Source of the DNA: a virus
Direction: 5' to 3' (one strand)
DNA: 27,673 nucleotides
IMG/VR virus record: IMGVR_UViG_3300023210_000169
Coordinates: 1 to 27,673 of that record
Every line of letters starts with the position of its first letter. Positions within the stretch are counted from its first letter, which is position 1. Both the position numbers and the translations under genes were made by a program. The notes under the pieces are model-generated. The model searched no databases. It was given only the letters and a program-made list of their open reading frames with translations, and was not told the origin of the DNA. Positions 22,695 through 27,673 of the stretch are shown here, piece by piece.

Positions 22695-22899
22695 AATTTT
22701 TTAAATAAGTGAATAAGTTTATATCTGTGTCGATTAATATTAGTTTTCTGTTAAGGTGTTTCTCTAGCCATTTGCCTTGCTTGTTATACCAGTCTAAGGC
22801 TTCTTTTTTAGTGTAGTAATACCTACTATACTCCTCTAGCTTTCCTCTACTATTATACACTTTATAAATGTAGGGTTTAAATCTATCCTCCTTTCTCAT
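22651..22899 (-). CDS. Small basic protein of unknown function (82 aa)
   Basis: The 82-residue protein has a strongly aromatic and basic N-terminus (YIYKVYNSRGKLEEYSRYY, residues 10-28) and a helical middle (KKEALDWYNKQGKWLEKH). It has no membrane helix or catalytic motif. The start overlaps the nuclease stop by four bases (ATGA) and its end overlaps the next gene by 44 bases, which argues for translation as part of the recombination operon. The function is not known. Confidence 0.65.
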   Translation of the reverse strand: MRKEDRFKPYIYKVYNSRGKLEEYSRYYYTKKEALDWYNKQGKWLEKHLNRKLILIDTDINLFTYLKNYDNITKNINKEILS

Positions 22900-23534
22900 T
22901 CGCTTAGTATTGGCTGTTTGTTTAGTATAGAATCTCTGTACTCATTGTAGAACTCTCTACAGTCTTTAACTCTTTGTTCTATTAGTGCCTCCTTTTCTAC
23001 ATCTCTTTCAAATGAGATAGTAGTAACTCTTAGGAATGGGTCGTGTTTATCTACTTTGTGAATCTTATAGTTATCCCACTCTTTTAATAAGTAGTCAGGA
23101 GTACTAACCATACAATAAGCTAGTTCTGCTTTAGGCTTATCATAGAGCCATAAATAACCCCTTAACTGCCATTCGTAATCTTTATTATTTACATCCTCTG
23201 GGGATGCAGGAAATGTTTCTAAAGACCAACTAGACTTTATGTCTATTATTTTATCTTCTGCATTTATATCGCATTCGCCAGTTATAAACTCATTTGAGAG
23301 CCTTTCTGTATTCTTTAGATATAAAGTACCATGTACTTCGTTATAAAGGTCTATAGAGGTATCTTCTAAGTCTATTCCTTTGGTTAGGTATTTAGAATCT
23401 ATTGTAGACTTGTATCCAAATAAATCCTCTTTTACAAGTTCCTTAATATAGGTCTTACATCCTGCTGACAATACCTCTGTTTTCTTACGTGGGTTTGTCA
23501 TTATTTTACCTAGTGCGCTGCTTCTAATCTTCAT
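22896..23534 (-). CDS. PD-(D/E)XK exonuclease (YqaJ/lambda-exonuclease-like recombinase partner)
   Basis: This 212-residue protein carries the active-site order of YqaJ-type exonucleases: KGIDLEDTSIDLY (52-64, with Glu57), FITGECDI (83-90, with Asp89), IIDIKSSW (96-103, with Asp98 and Lys100) and EWQLRGYLWL (121-130, with Gln123). Such enzymes digest one strand of linear DNA to make single-stranded tails for an annealing protein. The ERF protein encoded just upstream is the expected partner, giving a Red-like recombination pair. Its start overlaps the preceding 58-residue gene by four bases. Confidence 0.85.
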   Translation of the reverse strand: MKIRSSALGKIMTNPRKKTEVLSAGCKTYIKELVKEDLFGYKSTIDSKYLTKGIDLEDTSIDLYNEVHGTLYLKNTERLSNEFITGECDINAEDKIIDIKSSWSLETFPASPEDVNNKDYEWQLRGYLWLYDKPKAELAYCMVSTPDYLLKEWDNYKIHKVDKHDPFLRVTTISFERDVEKEALIEQRVKDCREFYNEYRDSILNKQPILSE

Positions 23535-23707
23535 AGTTCAGAGTTTTTAGTATAAAAGTTTTCTAATTCAAAAGCGTGGCTTTTCTCCATTAGTTCTATT
23601 CGTTCATCCATAGCAGCTATAATACGCTTACAAGTTTCTATTGTACTTTCTAGTAGTATTATTCTTTCGTCTGCTGTTTTTAGTTCAGTTCTTAAAATAG
23701 TTTCCAT
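23531..23707 (-). CDS. Small coiled-coil protein (58 aa)
   Basis: An ATG at 23707 opens a 58-codon frame that ends in a TGA at 23531, overlapping the exonuclease start by four bases (ATGA). The product is an almost wholly helical charged peptide (for example LKTADERIILLESTIETC), a short coiled coil without membrane segments. It fills the gap between ERF and the exonuclease and is probably translated. No family is recognised. A role as an adaptor between the two recombination proteins is only a guess. Confidence 0.7.
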   Translation of the reverse strand: METILRTELKTADERIILLESTIETCKRIIAAMDERIELMEKSHAFELENFYTKNSEL

Positions 23708-23708
23708 G

Positions 23709-24245
23709 TTATTTAGCTTTTAGTTTTTTACCTAATTCTGTTACCTTTTCTGCTTGCTCTTTTGTTAATTCAAATTGCTTTATTATAGTTCTTAAATCTC
23801 CTATACTAGCTTTTAACATCATTCCAGAAAGTTCGCCATCTGTTATCTTTTCTTTTTGCTTAGGTTGTGGCGCTTCTGTATCTGCATCTTTAGTATCGTC
23901 TATTAAAAACAAACCATTAAGAGCATACTTTCTAGCATAACTAGAGGAGCTGCCGAAACTTTGTGCTATATCCATTCCCTTCTTATTTGGGTTAATTCCT
24001 GCCTGAGCAGATACAGCTACCTCTTGGTCTTTCTCATTCTTTATAGTTGCTATTGCTTCTACAAATATTAAACCTCCGACCTCTAGTATATTATCGGAGA
24101 TATACAAAGTACATTTATTCTTTTTTAAGAGTGGTTTAAGAGCCTCTAAGACATCTTCACAGTTTCTATACTTGTACTTACCAAAAGAATTGTATTGGCT
24201 CTTAGGTGCTTTTAATTCGCTTTGAATGTTTAGTAGTTCTTTCAT
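23709..24245 (-). CDS. erf: ERF-family single-strand annealing protein
   Basis: The 178-residue protein shows the ERF superfamily layout. The N-terminus has a PKSQYNSFGKYKYRNCEDVL segment (14-33), the central beta core has LIFVEAIATI, and the best signature is QSFGSSSSYARKYALNGLF (95-113), followed by DDTKDADTE. ERF proteins form rings on single-stranded DNA and anneal complementary strands during phage recombination and concatemer formation. The C-terminal third (after about 130) is a charged linker and helix typical of partner binding. It is the third gene of the 24606-21510 unit and is separated from the exonuclease by a small coiled-coil gene. Confidence 0.85.
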   Translation of the reverse strand: MKELLNIQSELKAPKSQYNSFGKYKYRNCEDVLEALKPLLKKNKCTLYISDNILEVGGLIFVEAIATIKNEKDQEVAVSAQAGINPNKKGMDIAQSFGSSSSYARKYALNGLFLIDDTKDADTEAPQPKQKEKITDGELSGMMLKASIGDLRTIIKQFELTKEQAEKVTELGKKLKAK

Positions 24246-24427
24246 TTGTTTATGTTTTTATGTTTATTAATTTCTTTTTGTTCTTTTGCTTCACGCTCTG
24301 TTGAGTGGTGTGAAATATCTTTAATAGTGTAAGTACCGTTATCCCAAAAGTCAGTCGTGTAAACCTCGTATAAGTCCTTATGTACTTTTTGCATCTCGCA
24401 AAGTGAGTGAGTTAGTTTTCTTTTCAT
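24242..24427 (-). CDS. Small unknown protein (61 aa)
   Basis: The 61-residue frame overlaps the ERF start by four bases (ATGA) and starts by a one-base overlap with the stop of the 59-residue gene (TAATG). The peptide has a short Thr/Tyr-rich beta region (YEVYTTDFWDNGTYTIK) and a charged C-terminus (EREAKEQKEINKHKN). I do not recognise it. Strict coupling to both neighbours supports expression in the recombination unit. Confidence 0.65.
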   Translation of the reverse strand: MKRKLTHSLCEMQKVHKDLYEVYTTDFWDNGTYTIKDISHHSTEREAKEQKEINKHKNINK

Positions 24428-24606
24428 TAGTTAAATTTTAATTGTTTAGCCATTAATAAAGCGCCTACCAAAATATAGGAGTATTCGTGTCCTTCCCTTT
24501 GGTATTTTTCTTTAAAGGTCATAATCATAGACTCAATAGCTACACATTGAGACTCTGTTTTAAGTGTTGCAATACTTTTGCAAATTTTGTTAAATGATGT
24601 TTCCAT
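24427..24606 (-). CDS. Small unknown protein (59 aa), first gene of the recombination unit
   Basis: An ATG at 24606 opens 59 codons to a TAA at 24427, which overlaps the next start. The product has a helical N-terminal half (NKICKSIATLKTESQC) with a Cys pair spaced apart, a charged middle (KEKYQREGHEYS) and a hydrophobic end (YILVGALLMAKQL). It may be a short membrane-associated peptide, but one weak hydrophobic stretch is not convincing. It is the first gene behind the 24751 promoter. Phage genes in this position often encode early host-directed peptides, though nothing here proves it. Confidence 0.7.
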   Translation of the reverse strand: METSFNKICKSIATLKTESQCVAIESMIMTFKEKYQREGHEYSYILVGALLMAKQLKFN

Positions 24607-24692
24607 AGTTTTATAGTTTAAAAGTTTTCAACAATATTATATATAAGTTTTGGAATAAAAAAATTTTTAAGTACTTATTTTAAAATAGGCAC

Positions 24693-24729
24693 AAAAAAAA
24701 GAGCTAACAAATGAATGTTAACTCCCTTT
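24693..24729 (-). terminator. Terminator-like hairpin between promoter and first gene
   Basis: In the minus-strand RNA AAAGGGAGTTAACA (24729-24716) pairs with TGTTAGCTCTTTTT (24709-24696) over 14 bp including three G-U pairs. The loop has six bases and the T-run ends at 24693. It lies about 20 bases downstream of the 24751 promoter and about 90 bases before the next ATG. It may end the upstream lysis and phosphoesterase transcript, or attenuate the recombination unit. Between it and the gene I see only AT-rich DNA without a clear promoter. Confidence 0.8.
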
Positions 24730-24750
24730 CCAAACTAAACTAAACTACGA

Positions 24751-24771
24751 AAGCACAAATATAATACTTTT
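24751..24771 (-). promoter_or_regulatory. Promoter for recombination unit (copy 1 of shared element)
   Basis: The minus strand reads AAAAGTATTATATTTGTGC and then TT, with -7 box TATATTTG at 24763-24756. Only one base differs from the element in front of the primase gene. It lies just past the 60-residue gene's stop and before the hairpin at 24729. A clear TTTG -33 element is missing. The repeated, extended core suggests common control of three units. Confidence 0.65.
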
Positions 24772-24774
24772 ATT

Positions 24775-24957
24775 TTAGTTACTCTTTTTAATATGAATTT
24801 CTTTTGCCCTCTCTAGGATGTAAGTATCTACCTCTAAGTCTGCTTTGGTGTACATTCGTACCATTTCCTCAAAGCTGTACATTATATCGTGGGCATCCCT
24901 AATAGGAAAGTAAGTGCTGTATTCTATTTCGTCGTCTGAAAGTTCTATACGTGTCAT
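24775..24957 (-). CDS. Small acidic protein of unknown function (60 aa)
   Basis: The 60-residue protein begins MTRIELSDDEIEYSTYF and is acidic in the first half, with a helical second half (SFEEMVRMYTKADLEVD). No membrane segment or catalytic motif is visible. Its start overlaps the stop of the phosphoesterase gene by one base (TAATG), showing that it is expressed with it, and a shared promoter element follows at once. It may bind or regulate the phosphoesterase, but only the coupling suggests this. Confidence 0.65.
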   Translation of the reverse strand: MTRIELSDDEIEYSTYFPIRDAHDIMYSFEEMVRMYTKADLEVDTYILERAKEIHIKKSN

Positions 24958-26006
24958 TAAAAATAGTGTGTTATATGTGAAACTCTACCCATGTCTTTAG
25001 AATGTAGAAAACCTTCGCAAGCAACCATATTATTATATCCGCTTTCTGCGTGCCAAAGGTCAGCACTACTAGGGGAGCGTAAATAGGTTACATTGCAGCC
25101 TGTGAAATCTTTACCACTTTTAAACTGTGTTTTGTCTTGGTGGTGTACGTGGTGCAAATAAGCATATCTAAATTTAGTACTTGCCCACATCTGAGGCTGC
25201 TCGTTTGCCATTTGTAAAGGTAGGTTTGACATTTTACCTTTGTGTCCATGTTCAAACTCTAGCATTGAATTGTGAAACTGGTAGTACTTTCTATACTTTG
25301 GACTTATGTCGAATGTAATATTTTTACTCTTTCTAAACCATGCAGACAATACAGAAGCTAAAAGGCATCCGCTCATTTCATCGTGATTACTAGGGCAATG
25401 TATTATATCTACATCTGCAACCTGCATACATAACTCTATACATTTAATATAACAGTCTTTAGCAATGTTAAAGGCTTTAAACCAATTAACATCCGTATCC
25501 TGTGGAGTGAATTTAGTAGTTGACCTAGAAAGATTATCGGTATTAAGTACATCGTTACCTATTACGAATACAACCTTTTCAATGTTAAAGCCTGAAGCCT
25601 TTTGAATAAGTCCTTTAGTTCCTTCTATTGCTCTTTCTACTGCTATCTTACTGTTATAGTCTGCTCCTGTTAAGTGAGCTTCTGCATACTTGTTTATATG
25701 TAAGTCAGCTATATCTATAACTAATAAATGCCCATCCTTTGACTTGCTCCGTTTTATAGTTGGATACTTTGGCGAGTATTGTTCAAGCTCTTTAATTAAG
25801 TCCTCTGCAAATTTGTTCTTTTCTTCTGTCTTAAAGTTAGGATTCTTAAAGAATAGGCTACTCTTGTCTGTCTTGAGCCATCCATGTTTAACATCGTCGG
25901 GGTTTATCCCTGCTGATATACTTTCTTCTTTTATCCTTCTGTACTTTTGGATAAGGTCAAACTCGTCATCTTTTAATCTTAGTCTTGTAGTATTTCTATG
26001 CTGCAT
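24957..26006 (-). CDS. Calcineurin-like metallophosphoesterase
   Basis: This 349-residue protein has the five blocks of the metallophosphoesterase superfamily: DIADLHI (98-104, Asp101 and His103), VIGNDVLN (148-155, with GND), CPSNHDE (204-210, with NHD), EHGHKG (252-257) and LHHVHHQ (284-290). They supply the di-metal centre. The N-terminal 90 residues form an additional charged region. Phage members of this family are often compared to the SbcD/Mre11 nucleases, but this one has no SbcC partner here. Nucleic acid or nucleotide hydrolysis is likely and the exact substrate is unknown. A weak promoter-like TATATTTA lies in the 35-base gap before the gene. Confidence 0.85.
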   Translation of the reverse strand: MQHRNTTRLRLKDDEFDLIQKYRRIKEESISAGINPDDVKHGWLKTDKSSLFFKNPNFKTEEKNKFAEDLIKELEQYSPKYPTIKRSKSKDGHLLVIDIADLHINKYAEAHLTGADYNSKIAVERAIEGTKGLIQKASGFNIEKVVFVIGNDVLNTDNLSRSTTKFTPQDTDVNWFKAFNIAKDCYIKCIELCMQVADVDIIHCPSNHDEMSGCLLASVLSAWFRKSKNITFDISPKYRKYYQFHNSMLEFEHGHKGKMSNLPLQMANEQPQMWASTKFRYAYLHHVHHQDKTQFKSGKDFTGCNVTYLRSPSSADLWHAESGYNNMVACEGFLHSKDMGRVSHITHYF

Positions 26007-26041
26007 AATCTAGTTTTAAATTTGCGTAAATATACAAAATA

Positions 26042-26467
26042 CTATCTAACATAATTACGCCTAAGAATAACAAAGAATAAAGCAGCTAGTAAGACTACTA
26101 TTATAATCATAAAGCGGTTATCCTTCTCTATTACTTTAATCTTATCTACTGGAACTAATACCTCTCTAATTATTGTATCTCCTTTACACTCTATTTCGTG
26201 GTAAATCTCTTGTCTTAGGGTGTCATAAAAGTACCTTAAAAAGACTTTCTCATTGTTTACTACTGTTATACTATCGTGCCTGTAGAAAGTCGCTGTAGTG
26301 TCGTGTATGTAGCTTTCTACTATTACAGTATCAACTACCTTAATAGTGTCTTTAATTACTAAGCCATGTTTATAGGCGTAATTCTCTGCTCTCTTTACTT
26401 TTCTATTAAGTCTATTTTGTGGATTGCAAGAGGTTAGAAATATTAATATAAGTAGTAAGCCTTTCAC
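26042..26467 (-). CDS. Predicted unimolecular spanin (u-spanin)
   Basis: The 141-residue protein starts with a signal peptide ending in a lipobox (LLLILIFLTSC, Cys14 being the expected lipidated residue) and ends with one membrane helix (FMIIIVVLLAALFFVIL, about 118-134) followed by basic RRNYVR. The connecting 100 residues are predicted beta-rich (TIKVVDTVIVESYI, FLRYFYDTL). An outer-membrane lipid anchor plus an inner-membrane C-terminal anchor in one chain is the diagnostic topology of u-spanins such as phage T1 gp11, which fuse inner and outer membranes at lysis. The position directly after endolysin and holin genes, with a four-base overlap, supports it. Confidence 0.8.
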   Translation of the reverse strand: MKGLLLILIFLTSCNPQNRLNRKVKRAENYAYKHGLVIKDTIKVVDTVIVESYIHDTTATFYRHDSITVVNNEKVFLRYFYDTLRQEIYHEIECKGDTIIREVLVPVDKIKVIEKDNRFMIIIVVLLAALFFVILRRNYVR

Positions 26468-26643
26468 TTTCTTAACTTAGCTACAGCATCTACAACAGCT
26501 TGACCGCCTATGTATATAATTGCTACATCTACCCAGTCATTAGAAGCTATCATTCCAAAACCAACAAAGAAACTAGCTACAATAAATACGCTTAATTTCT
26601 TGCTAATAAAATACCCTAAGAATTTATCTATCTTTCCTTTCAT
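26464..26643 (-). CDS. Holin-like small membrane protein
   Basis: The 59-residue protein starts at ATG 26643, two bases after the endolysin stop. A longer frame from 26682 would overlap the endolysin gene by 37 bases and is less likely. One clear membrane helix (LSVFIVASFFVGFGMIA, about 17-33) is followed by a second moderately hydrophobic helix (WVDVAIIYIGGQAVVDAV) and a short basic tail. Size, charged ends and location between endolysin and spanin genes are those of a phage holin, which opens the inner membrane for endolysin release. The two-helix count is a prediction from hydrophobicity only. Confidence 0.65.
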   Translation of the reverse strand: MKGKIDKFLGYFISKKLSVFIVASFFVGFGMIASNDWVDVAIIYIGGQAVVDAVAKLRK

Positions 26644-26645
26644 AA

Positions 26646-27083
26646 TTAATCTATTTGAAAATGCGCTCCGTCTTTCTTCCAAAGGTCATAACCCCAATTA
26701 AGGATAATGCCATAGTCGGAAGCTGTTTGTATTAAGTGTCTAGCTATTGGCTCTAGGTATTTCATCTCCCACGATGCTCTACCATTGTTATCTATTGCAA
26801 AGATGTCGAATGCCTTGCCTGTCATGTGGTAACTTTTAAGAGTCCAAGTGATACGGCTCTTGTCTGGTCTACCTTCTAAGTCTGTTATGCCTTTTTCTAT
26901 TAATTGCTCAGTAGTACGACCTCTAGCATAAAGCTCCTCTTGTCTGCGAAAGGTTCTAAAGCCACCATCTCTAGGTATTCCAAAATCATAAGGCGAGTGT
27001 TTAATTCCTTCCTCTAAAATAGTGATAAGAATAGGCGAAACATATTCTAAACGGTCTAAACTTCTACTGCTGAATCTGTACAT
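26646..27083 (-). CDS. Endolysin, M15-family L-Ala-D-Glu-type peptidase
   Basis: The 145-residue protein has the zinc-ligand signature of the M15 (VanY/D-Ala-D-Ala carboxypeptidase) family: SYHMTGKAFD at 84-93 (His86, Asp93) and DGAHFQ at 138-143 (His141). The preceding GGFRTFRRQEELY (40-52) block with conserved Arg is also typical. The length is about that of compact phage endolysins such as T5 endolysin. It cuts the peptide stem of peptidoglycan. It lacks a signal peptide, so a holin is needed, as found next to it. It overlaps the coiled-coil membrane protein start by one base. Confidence 0.9.
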   Translation of the reverse strand: MYRFSSRSLDRLEYVSPILITILEEGIKHSPYDFGIPRDGGFRTFRRQEELYARGRTTEQLIEKGITDLEGRPDKSRITWTLKSYHMTGKAFDIFAIDNNGRASWEMKYLEPIARHLIQTASDYGIILNWGYDLWKKDGAHFQID

Positions 27084-27373
27084 TATATCTTTAATTCGTG
27101 AATAGCTGTAATAATTCTTAACTCCATTGCTTGCATCTTGCCTGTAATATCAGTTATAGATGTGTCAGACTTTTCTCTGTTTTCTTTGACTTCATCTTTT
27201 AAAGAGTCTAATCTTTTATGGAGTACTTTAATGTTCTCCTCTGACGTTTTTTCTCTTTGACTAAGCAAACTAACCGAGCCTTTAATTTTAAACCAAAAAG
27301 CAAACGCTCCTCCTGCTGCACATCCTATACTAATCAAAGCATTTAATCCTAATGTTATCCCCTCTGCTTCCAT
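27083..27373 (-). CDS. Membrane-anchored coiled-coil protein (96 aa)
   Basis: The 96-residue protein has an N-terminal hydrophobic helix (GLNALISIGCAAGGAFAFWF, about 9-28) followed by a charged coiled coil (for example KTSEENIKVLHKRLDSL). It resembles small membrane proteins that precede endolysin genes in Bacteroidota phages and may act as a pinholin-like or antiholin regulator. The helix also contains a Cys at position 18, which a lipobox would need at an earlier position, so lipidation is unlikely. Its stop overlaps the endolysin start by one base. Confidence 0.7.
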   Translation of the reverse strand: MEAEGITLGLNALISIGCAAGGAFAFWFKIKGSVSLLSQREKTSEENIKVLHKRLDSLKDEVKENREKSDTSITDITGKMQAMELRIITAIHELKI

Positions 27374-27382
27374 TCTTATTGT

Positions 27383-27640
27383 TTAAATTGTTTCTATTGG
27401 TGAACTCCATTTGTCGGTAGTCATTAATTCTAAGCATTCGCTGTGTGTATAAATTCCTACTGGTATAACTTCACCATCTGCAATAAATGTAGGCTCGTGT
27501 CCGTCTTGCCACTTAATTATAAATTGAGTTTCATCTATTGACTTTCTAACCGTACTTGCAGACGTTTGTCCTACTTGTGAAAAATCAATTAATCCAACAT
27601 CTGTTAAATTGATAACTGCGTATGTTTTATTATTGTGCAT
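27383..27640 (-). CDS. Conserved small phage protein of unknown function (85 aa)
   Basis: The 85-residue protein begins MHNNKTYAVINLTDVGLIDF and contains SIDETQFIIKWQDG (about 34-47) and GIYTHSECLELMTTDKW (about 62-78). I recognise this pattern of FSQV..TSA.TVRKS.DET..I(I/V)KW followed by YTH.E.L as a common Bacteroidota phage protein next to lysis or tail genes. Its role is unknown. The start has an A-rich upstream context (AAAACAATATAAA), and a short gap separates it from the window edge. It is acidic, with no membrane segment. Confidence 0.75.
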   Translation of the reverse strand: MHNNKTYAVINLTDVGLIDFSQVGQTSASTVRKSIDETQFIIKWQDGHEPTFIADGEVIPVGIYTHSECLELMTTDKWSSPIETI

Positions 27641-27673
27641 TTTATATTGTTTTAAGGTACGTCCGGAACAACC

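Noticed and set aside
26023-26038. Promoter-like TATATTTA in the gap before the phosphoesterase gene
   Set aside because: The last base of the -7 box is wrong, there is no -33 element, and single near-matches are expected in DNA this AT-rich.
26644-26682. Longer N-terminus of the holin-like protein (start at 26682)
   Set aside because: It would overlap the endolysin gene by 37 bases, while the ATG at 26643 lies two bases after the endolysin stop and gives a normal holin size.
27652-27672. Possible C-terminal end (VVPDVP then stop) of an upstream gene at the right edge
   Set aside because: Only six codons are visible and another frame is also open at the edge, so a gene end cannot be distinguished from chance.
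1-27673. CRISPR arrays, tRNA genes, integrase or repressor
   Set aside because: No regularly spaced repeats, cloverleaf-like sequences, recombinase catalytic motifs or divergent lysogeny promoters were seen; absence in this window does not exclude them elsewhere in the genome.

Overview
The window is a contiguous piece of a tailed bacteriophage genome (or a very similar prophage) that most likely infects a member of the Bacteroidota, probably the Flavobacteriia. Supporting signs are the very AT-rich DNA, A-rich start contexts without Shine-Dalgarno motifs, promoter -7 boxes of the Bacteroidota type (TAnnTTTG), a DUF3127-type single-strand-binding protein, and structural proteins of families typical of Bacteroidota phages. 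Every convincing gene lies on the minus strand, so transcription runs from high to low coordinates. I see no integrase, repressor, tRNA, rRNA, CRISPR array or insertion sequence.

Layout in the direction of transcription. (1) 27640-26042 is a lysis block: a conserved small phage protein, a membrane-anchored coiled-coil protein, an M15 peptidase endolysin, a small holin-like membrane protein, and a protein with an N-terminal lipobox and a C-terminal membrane helix that fits a unimolecular spanin. (2) 26006-24775 holds a calcineurin-like metallophosphoesterase and a small acidic protein. (3) 24606-21510 is a recombination and replication-accessory unit: an ERF annealing protein, a YqaJ/lambda-exonuclease-like PD-(D/E)XK nuclease, a stand-alone DnaA domain IV protein and an SSB-like protein, with several small unknowns. 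(4) 21509-21082 is a noncoding region with a strong terminator, interspersed inverted repeats, a promoter and a leader RNA that can form a terminator or a pseudoknot. (5) 21081-14495 begins with a VirE_N/SF3 primase-helicase, an SF2 helicase and a VRR-NUC nuclease. It continues with a block of a conserved 136-aa protein, an IbrA-like PAPS-reductase-family protein, an IbrB-like ParB-domain protein and a two-helix membrane protein. (6) 14421-12330 starts with a sigma-factor-like protein, followed by tightly overlapping tiny genes and an HExxH metallopeptidase. (7) 12337-1 is packaging and morphogenesis: small and large terminase, a tail-assembly chaperone with a -1 frameshift site, tail and baseplate proteins, the tape measure protein, a fused prohead protease-scaffold, the major capsid protein and a partial gene.

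Three near-identical promoter elements (core AAAAGTATTATMTTTG, minus strand) sit in front of units 3, 5 and 6, which divides the genome into three co-ordinated transcription units. Two of them are followed at once by a terminator-like hairpin before the first gene, suggesting attenuation or antitermination. The third points directly at the sigma-like gene that precedes the late genes.

The most interesting items are the IbrA/IbrB-like block of unknown biochemistry, the leader pseudoknot/attenuator, the repeated promoter architecture, the tail-chaperone frameshift and the predicted u-spanin. The tail genes come before the head genes and no portal gene is visible, so the portal is probably outside the window.
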